DNA of 64,000 bases from Fodinibius sediminis (GTDB taxonomy: Bacteria > Bacteroidota > Rhodothermia > Balneolales > Balneolaceae), in assembly GCF_900182555.1 (NCBI RefSeq), contig NZ_FXTH01000001.1, positions 124,001 to 188,000 of the forward strand, written 5' to 3'. The notes under the pieces are model-generated. The model had not been told where the DNA came from. It made no database searches and saw only the letters and a list, made by a program, of their open reading frames with translations. A program made the translations under genes and the position numbers. Shown here piece by piece: positions 60,587 through 64,000 of this stretch. Position 1 is the first letter of the stretch. The number at the start of each line of letters is the position of its first letter.

Positions 60587-61387
60587 ATGAATAAACCAAT
60601 GACATATATGGATATAGCAAAACGATACTATTTTTTAGCCCCCTTATTCGCTTTTGTACTCTCCTTCACCCTTCACGGTTGCCTGGACTCCTCAACCGGC
60701 GTGGACAACAATACCAATCAGTTTGTAAGCCGGGCTGCTCCGGGCGCATCAGCCAAAGTATTCCTGGAAGACAGCAGCTTTGCAAGTCTCTCGGTTGAAA
60801 TTGACTACATGCCGGGCCATCAGCCCTCGCAGGATGCCCTGGACAGCCTCAAGACCTTTCTTCAGAAGCGGCTTCACAAATCCGATATTACCATCAACAC
60901 GCCTACGGAGGTGCAATCGGGCGGGGGAGGCACCTATTCGGCCAATGAGATTCGTTCCTTTGAGGAGAAATACCGCAATAACTATACGGACAGCAGAAAC
61001 AATACCCTGCATGCGTACTTCCTCATAACCGATGGCAAGTACCAGGAACAAAATAATGTGCTCGGCATCGCCTACTACAATACGTCCATGGCCTTCTTTG
61101 GATCAACTATCGAGGAGGCATCTTCAGGCCTGGGAGCTCCGCCCCGGGAAAAGGTGGAAGGTACGGTATTCCAGCACGAGTTCGGTCATATCCTGGGCCT
61201 TGTTGGTAACGGGACCCCCACCCAGTCGGATCACAAAACAGCCGGAAGCGCCCACTGTACGGCCGACGAGTGCCTGATGAAGTCAACGGTCGAAACCACC
61301 GACTTCTTTGCCAACCTCTTTGACGGGAGCATCCCGGACCTGGACCCGCAGTGCGTCACTGACCTGCAGGCTAATGGCGGGAAATAA
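60587..61387 (+). CDS. Metzincin-like zinc metalloprotease, lipoprotein
   Basis: A 266-residue exported protein with a lipoprotein-like signal (LHGC, C32). A zincin motif HEFGH lies at 197-201 followed by ILGLVGNGTP; H216 (QSDH) and a CLM Met-turn-like segment at 229-231 (DECLMKS) follow. In metzincins the third ligand falls in HExxHxxGxxH; here that place is G207, so H216 may be the third ligand. The pattern resembles lipoprotein metalloproteases found in Bacteroidota, but I cannot assign a precise family or substrate. It stands alone, divergent from lpdA. Confidence 0.8.
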   Translation: MNKPMTYMDIAKRYYFLAPLFAFVLSFTLHGCLDSSTGVDNNTNQFVSRAAPGASAKVFLEDSSFASLSVEIDYMPGHQPSQDALDSLKTFLQKRLHKSDITINTPTEVQSGGGGTYSANEIRSFEEKYRNNYTDSRNNTLHAYFLITDGKYQEQNNVLGIAYYNTSMAFFGSTIEEASSGLGAPPREKVEGTVFQHEFGHILGLVGNGTPTQSDHKTAGSAHCTADECLMKSTVETTDFFANLFDGSIPDLDPQCVTDLQANGGK

Positions 61388-61723
61388 GATACCTCAAGAA
61401 ATCGATTTACAGAACTGGGAATCGGGAAGGACGCCCAGCTTCTTCCCGTTCCCAATTCTCAATATTCTGGCATCCCAGCAAAATCGCCCGGCACACCTGC
61501 CTGTTGCTGCCAAATCATGCCTTTCATAGGGAGAAAAAACACACTCCCTTCCGGACCCTTTTTTACGCACCAGACGCATCAACCACGTCAACTGAATATC
61601 AGCTACACAAGTCAACCGGCGTGGATTTCAACAAACAATAGTCGTAAAGACAGCACCGGTACTCAAAAGCACGGAGGTGAAGGCTGCATCAAATCCCCGA
61701 CGGCAGCGACCGCGGCGGACCTG
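61388..61723. other. Intergenic region with a large hairpin
   Basis: These 336 bases lie between two convergent genes. TGGGAATCGGGAAG (61416-61429) pairs with CTTCCCGTTCCCA (61441-61453), giving a stem of about 13 bp with one bulged T. It probably ends the zincin transcript, though no T-run follows. The rest shows no gene; a frame from 61517 runs antisense into prfC and is not credible. Confidence 0.5.
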
Positions 61724-63340
61724 TCAGTTCTGTTTGAACTTAAACAGATTTTCAGCCCCGACCTTCTCTTCAGCCTGACTCAAGGCATAGGCACTGTCGA
61801 AAAGGACAATCGGGTGTTCTTCCATATCCTTGGTTATATGGGTCGAATAGCTCTTCTCCAGTTTTTCAATCACTCCCTCGTCATTGCTTAGCCAGCGCGC
61901 CGCATGATAGGAGACGGCCGACATATGCAGCTCGGTATTGTATTCCGTAAGCATGCGATGTTTTACGACCTCGAACTGAAGGGCACCGACCGTTCCCAGC
62001 AACAGTTCATTGCCTACGCCGTTGGGAACCTCGAACACATGCACCACCCCTTCCTCAGCCAGCTGCTTGAGCCCTTCGCGCAACTGCTTTCGCTTGAAGG
62101 GATCCTTGGTCGACACCTTCATAAAATGTTCCGGAGTGAAGAGCGGTATTACATTAAAGGTTACCGGGTCATCACTGTAGATAGTCGTACCGATCCGGAA
62201 GGAACCGGGGTTAAAAAGAGAGACAATATCGCCGGGGTAGGCTTCTTCCAGGATATGCCGTTCATCCCCCATAAGTGTATGAGGCGTCGACATCTTCACT
62301 TTTTTGCCCGTATTGCTTTCCGTCACCTGTAGTCCCCGCTTAAACTTGCCGGACGTAATACGGATAAAAGCTGCACAATCGCGGTGATCCGGGTTCATAT
62401 TGGCCTGCATCTTGAATATGAAGCCTGAAAACCCCTCAGAAAGCGCCCGACTCTTTCCTTCGGCATCCTGGTATTCCTGGGGGTCATTGGCAAGCTCACC
62501 AAAATAACTGAGAAAAACATCCAGCCCGAAATTATTGAGGGCAGAGCCGAAAAATACCGGTGTGCACTTCCCATGCATAAATGCATCCTGGTCCATCATT
62601 TCAAACATATCTTCGGTCAGCATGACCTCTTCACGGAATTTTTCTTTCTCCCGATCCGAAAGGATAGCCTTCTCCACTCCTTCCTCCAGGTCATACACCT
62701 CGGTCTCGGCCTTTTTAGCCCCATGCTCCTCTTTCTTTTGCAGATGCAGTTTCTTGCCAATCAGATCATAGATGCCCTGGAAATCTTTTCCGTAACCCAG
62801 CGGCCAGGAAGCCGGAATAGGCTCAATGCCCAACTGATTCTCCACGTTGCTGATCACTTCCAGGGGTTCCAGTCCCGGGCGGTCGCATTTGTTGACAAAA
62901 GTGATAATGGGGATCTCGCGCATTTTACAGACCTCAAACAGCTTCTCAGTCTGCTCCTCAACGCCCTTGGCAACATCGATCACCATGAGGGCCGTATCAG
63001 CTGCAACCAATGTGCGCAGCGTATCCTCGGAGAAATCCTTGTGGCCCGGGGTATCCAGCAGGTTAAACTTAATGTTGTCTTTTTCGAAGCGCAGCACCGA
63101 TGAGGTGACCGAGATCCCCCGGTCCTTCTCGATGGCCATCCAGTCGGAGGCCGCATAACGGTTGGCTTTCCGCTGACGGATGGATCCGGCTTCGTGTATT
63201 GCCCCACCATAAAGCAGGAGCTTTTCGGTCAGGGTGGTCTTACCCGCATCGGGGTGCGAAATAATCGCAAAGGTGCGCCGGCGACGGGCTTCCTCTAATA
63301 TTTCTTGCTGTTCTTCGGTAAGGGTTTCAGGCTGGGCCAT
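61724..63340 (-). CDS. prfC: Peptide chain release factor 3
   Basis: RF3 is a translational GTPase that recycles RF1/RF2 after termination. The 538-residue protein has G1 HPDAGKTT (29-36), G3 LDTPGHKDFSED (near 93-104), G4 NKCDRPG (about 147-153), and domains II and III typical of RF3 (about 300-520). A length near 530 and DAGKTTLTEKLL distinguish it from EF-G. Sequence before it has a TATCTTT-like element at 63375-63381. Confidence 0.98.
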   Translation of the reverse strand: MAQPETLTEEQQEILEEARRRRTFAIISHPDAGKTTLTEKLLLYGGAIHEAGSIRQRKANRYAASDWMAIEKDRGISVTSSVLRFEKDNIKFNLLDTPGHKDFSEDTLRTLVAADTALMVIDVAKGVEEQTEKLFEVCKMREIPIITFVNKCDRPGLEPLEVISNVENQLGIEPIPASWPLGYGKDFQGIYDLIGKKLHLQKKEEHGAKKAETEVYDLEEGVEKAILSDREKEKFREEVMLTEDMFEMMDQDAFMHGKCTPVFFGSALNNFGLDVFLSYFGELANDPQEYQDAEGKSRALSEGFSGFIFKMQANMNPDHRDCAAFIRITSGKFKRGLQVTESNTGKKVKMSTPHTLMGDERHILEEAYPGDIVSLFNPGSFRIGTTIYSDDPVTFNVIPLFTPEHFMKVSTKDPFKRKQLREGLKQLAEEGVVHVFEVPNGVGNELLLGTVGALQFEVVKHRMLTEYNTELHMSAVSYHAARWLSNDEGVIEKLEKSYSTHITKDMEEHPIVLFDSAYALSQAEEKVGAENLFKFKQN

Positions 63341-63374
63341 GGAATCACGTTATTTCTATATTCTAAAAGCCCGG

Positions 63375-63381
63375 AAAGATA
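63375..63381 (-). promoter_or_regulatory. Candidate -7 element of prfC
   Basis: On the reverse strand TTCGTATCTTTCC includes TATCTTT about 35 bases before the prfC ATG, the same form as before recJ and the FtsB-like gene. No clear -33 is seen. The gap 63341-63589 (249 bases) has no gene. Confidence 0.35.
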
Positions 63382-63589
63382 CGAATTTTTTCATGCTATA
63401 TCACCCTGCAGATAACCAGCCTGCACGCGGGCCGGAAATCATGCCGTATGCCGGGAAAAACCGCAGTTCCTGATGCGGCTGGGATATTCCTGCCTGTCAG
63501 TTAAAACAGTGCAACGGCTGGCTATTTTCTGGTTTCCGGAGTTCTTTATCAGAGGCAGTGCAAAACCGGGCTATAAGAATCAGGCCCGT

Positions 63590-64000
63590 TTAAAACAGAT
63601 CCAGCTGTTTATCCTGCCGTTCTATCGGCCACTTCGGCATGGGATCGATTTCAATAAGTTCGGAAAGAAGCTGGTGAAACTTACGGGCGATAAGCGGCTG
63701 ACTCACCTTGTCGGGCGAATGAGTAAAGATATAGGGATGCAGTCCTTCCTTGATCCAGTCCGCAATGACGATGGCCCATTCCTTGAGATAGGATTCATTG
63801 TTCAGCACATCATTGGCACCCACAAAACGCACAAAGGGACGCGAGCCCGTATTTTCAAACCGGACGGGCACTTCGGGCTTTTTCTTCTGCGCCTCCCGTA
63901 TCGAAGGCTCCTTTACCTCCATGCTGTGGAGTTTACGCGTATCAAAGATCACGCGATCAATATTATAGTTCTCCAGAAGCCGATTCAGACGACGCTCCTG
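63590..64000 (-). CDS. C-terminal part of a DUF72 family protein
   Basis: The reverse frame is open to the end of the window, so the N-terminal half is missing; about 135 residues are visible. The parts NIDRVIFDTR near the window edge, VRFVGAND, LKEWAIVIADWIKEGLHPYIF and a final DKQLDLF resemble the end of DUF72 (YecE-like) TIM-barrel proteins, of unknown function. In the family a conserved Asp-Thr-Arg near DTR and HSPDK-like loop is common. The 249-base gap to prfC has no gene. Confidence 0.8.
   Translation of the reverse strand, partial: QERRLNRLLENYNIDRVIFDTRKLHSMEVKEPSIREAQKKKPEVPVRFENTGSRPFVRFVGANDVLNNESYLKEWAIVIADWIKEGLHPYIFTHSPDKVSQPLIARKFHQLLSELIEIDPMPKWPIERQDKQLDLF

Noticed and set aside
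61517-61891. Frame of 124 codons running into prfC on the opposite strand.
   Set aside because: Its second half is antisense to the conserved prfC C-terminus and the first half has no signature.
1-64000. CRISPR array, transposase, prophage or secretion-system cluster.
   Set aside because: No regularly spaced repeats, transposase motifs or phage structural genes were seen; the window is mostly housekeeping.

Overview
The window reads as an ordinary chromosomal segment of a Gram-negative, Bacteroidota-like bacterium. The best guess is the Balneolota/Rhodothermota side (Balneolaceae-type). Evidence: a DUF3822-rsmD-coaD cluster, a Bacteroidota-style LptD, a FtsB/DivIC-type small septum protein, many lipoprotein signals, and recurrent TATCTTT-like -7 promoter elements. 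GC is moderate, not the very high GC of Salinibacter. The organism assignment is inference. There is no prophage, transposase or CRISPR array; the only accessory-looking item is a HigBA toxin-antitoxin pair beside a tRNA gene.

Layout. 1-5.5 kb: rsmD, coaD, an aspartate-type aminotransferase, a cysteine-poor FmdB-like protein, a GbsR-type regulator, a YraN nuclease-like protein and a FtsB-like protein, all forward. 5.6-8.3 kb: LptD. 8.3-14.6 kb (reverse): riboflavin genes ribE and ribD, a PpiD-like periplasmic chaperone, and an Mla-type lipid transport operon (mlaE-mlaF-mlaD). 14.7-20.2 kb (forward): a K+ channel with RCK domain coupled to aroC, a TPR protein, a LysM/RlpA-like cell-wall protein, a CPBP protease and an ECF sigma factor. 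20.2-25.1 kb (reverse): a sensor histidine kinase and the protein-quality set tig-clpP-clpX behind tRNA-Leu. 25.3-33.5 kb: cutA, an APS/PAPS reductase, a crotonase, an HtrA protease, a DHH phosphoesterase, thiamine pyrophosphokinase, a secreted coiled-coil protein, mtgA, a HemW-like protein and a gamma carbonic anhydrase.

33.6-39.8 kb is one reverse-strand thiamine operon, thiL-thiD-tenA-thiO-thiS-thiG-tenI-thiE, headed by a clear TPP riboswitch. With the TPP-forming kinase at 29.6 kb it covers thiazole synthesis (glycine oxidase route), pyrimidine salvage and kinasing, coupling and final phosphorylation; thiC is not in the window. 39.9-44.1 kb: a DsbA-like lipoprotein, an M28 peptidase and a DUF2339 membrane protein. 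44.2-47.4 kb: an SDR-ALDH-quinone oxidoreductase operon with ATGA junctions. 47.4-50.1 kb: higBA, tRNA-Phe and recJ. 50.5-54.0 kb: hslO, a type II NADH dehydrogenase-like enzyme and a P1 peptidase. 54.0-60.3 kb (reverse): an A-type Fe-S carrier, an AlbA_2-HTH regulator, gpsA-plsY, lipA-lipB and lpdA, so lipoate synthesis sits next to a lipoate-using dehydrogenase subunit. 60.6-64.0 kb: a metzincin-like lipoprotein, prfC and the end of a DUF72 gene.

No undescribed multi-gene system stands out. The points most worth checking are a ClpP whose catalytic Asp position is Asn, an RlpA-like domain with altered acidic residues, a zincin lipoprotein lacking the usual third metzincin ligand, a 15-codon ORF before the ECF sigma factor, and a possible structured leader ahead of the TPR gene.
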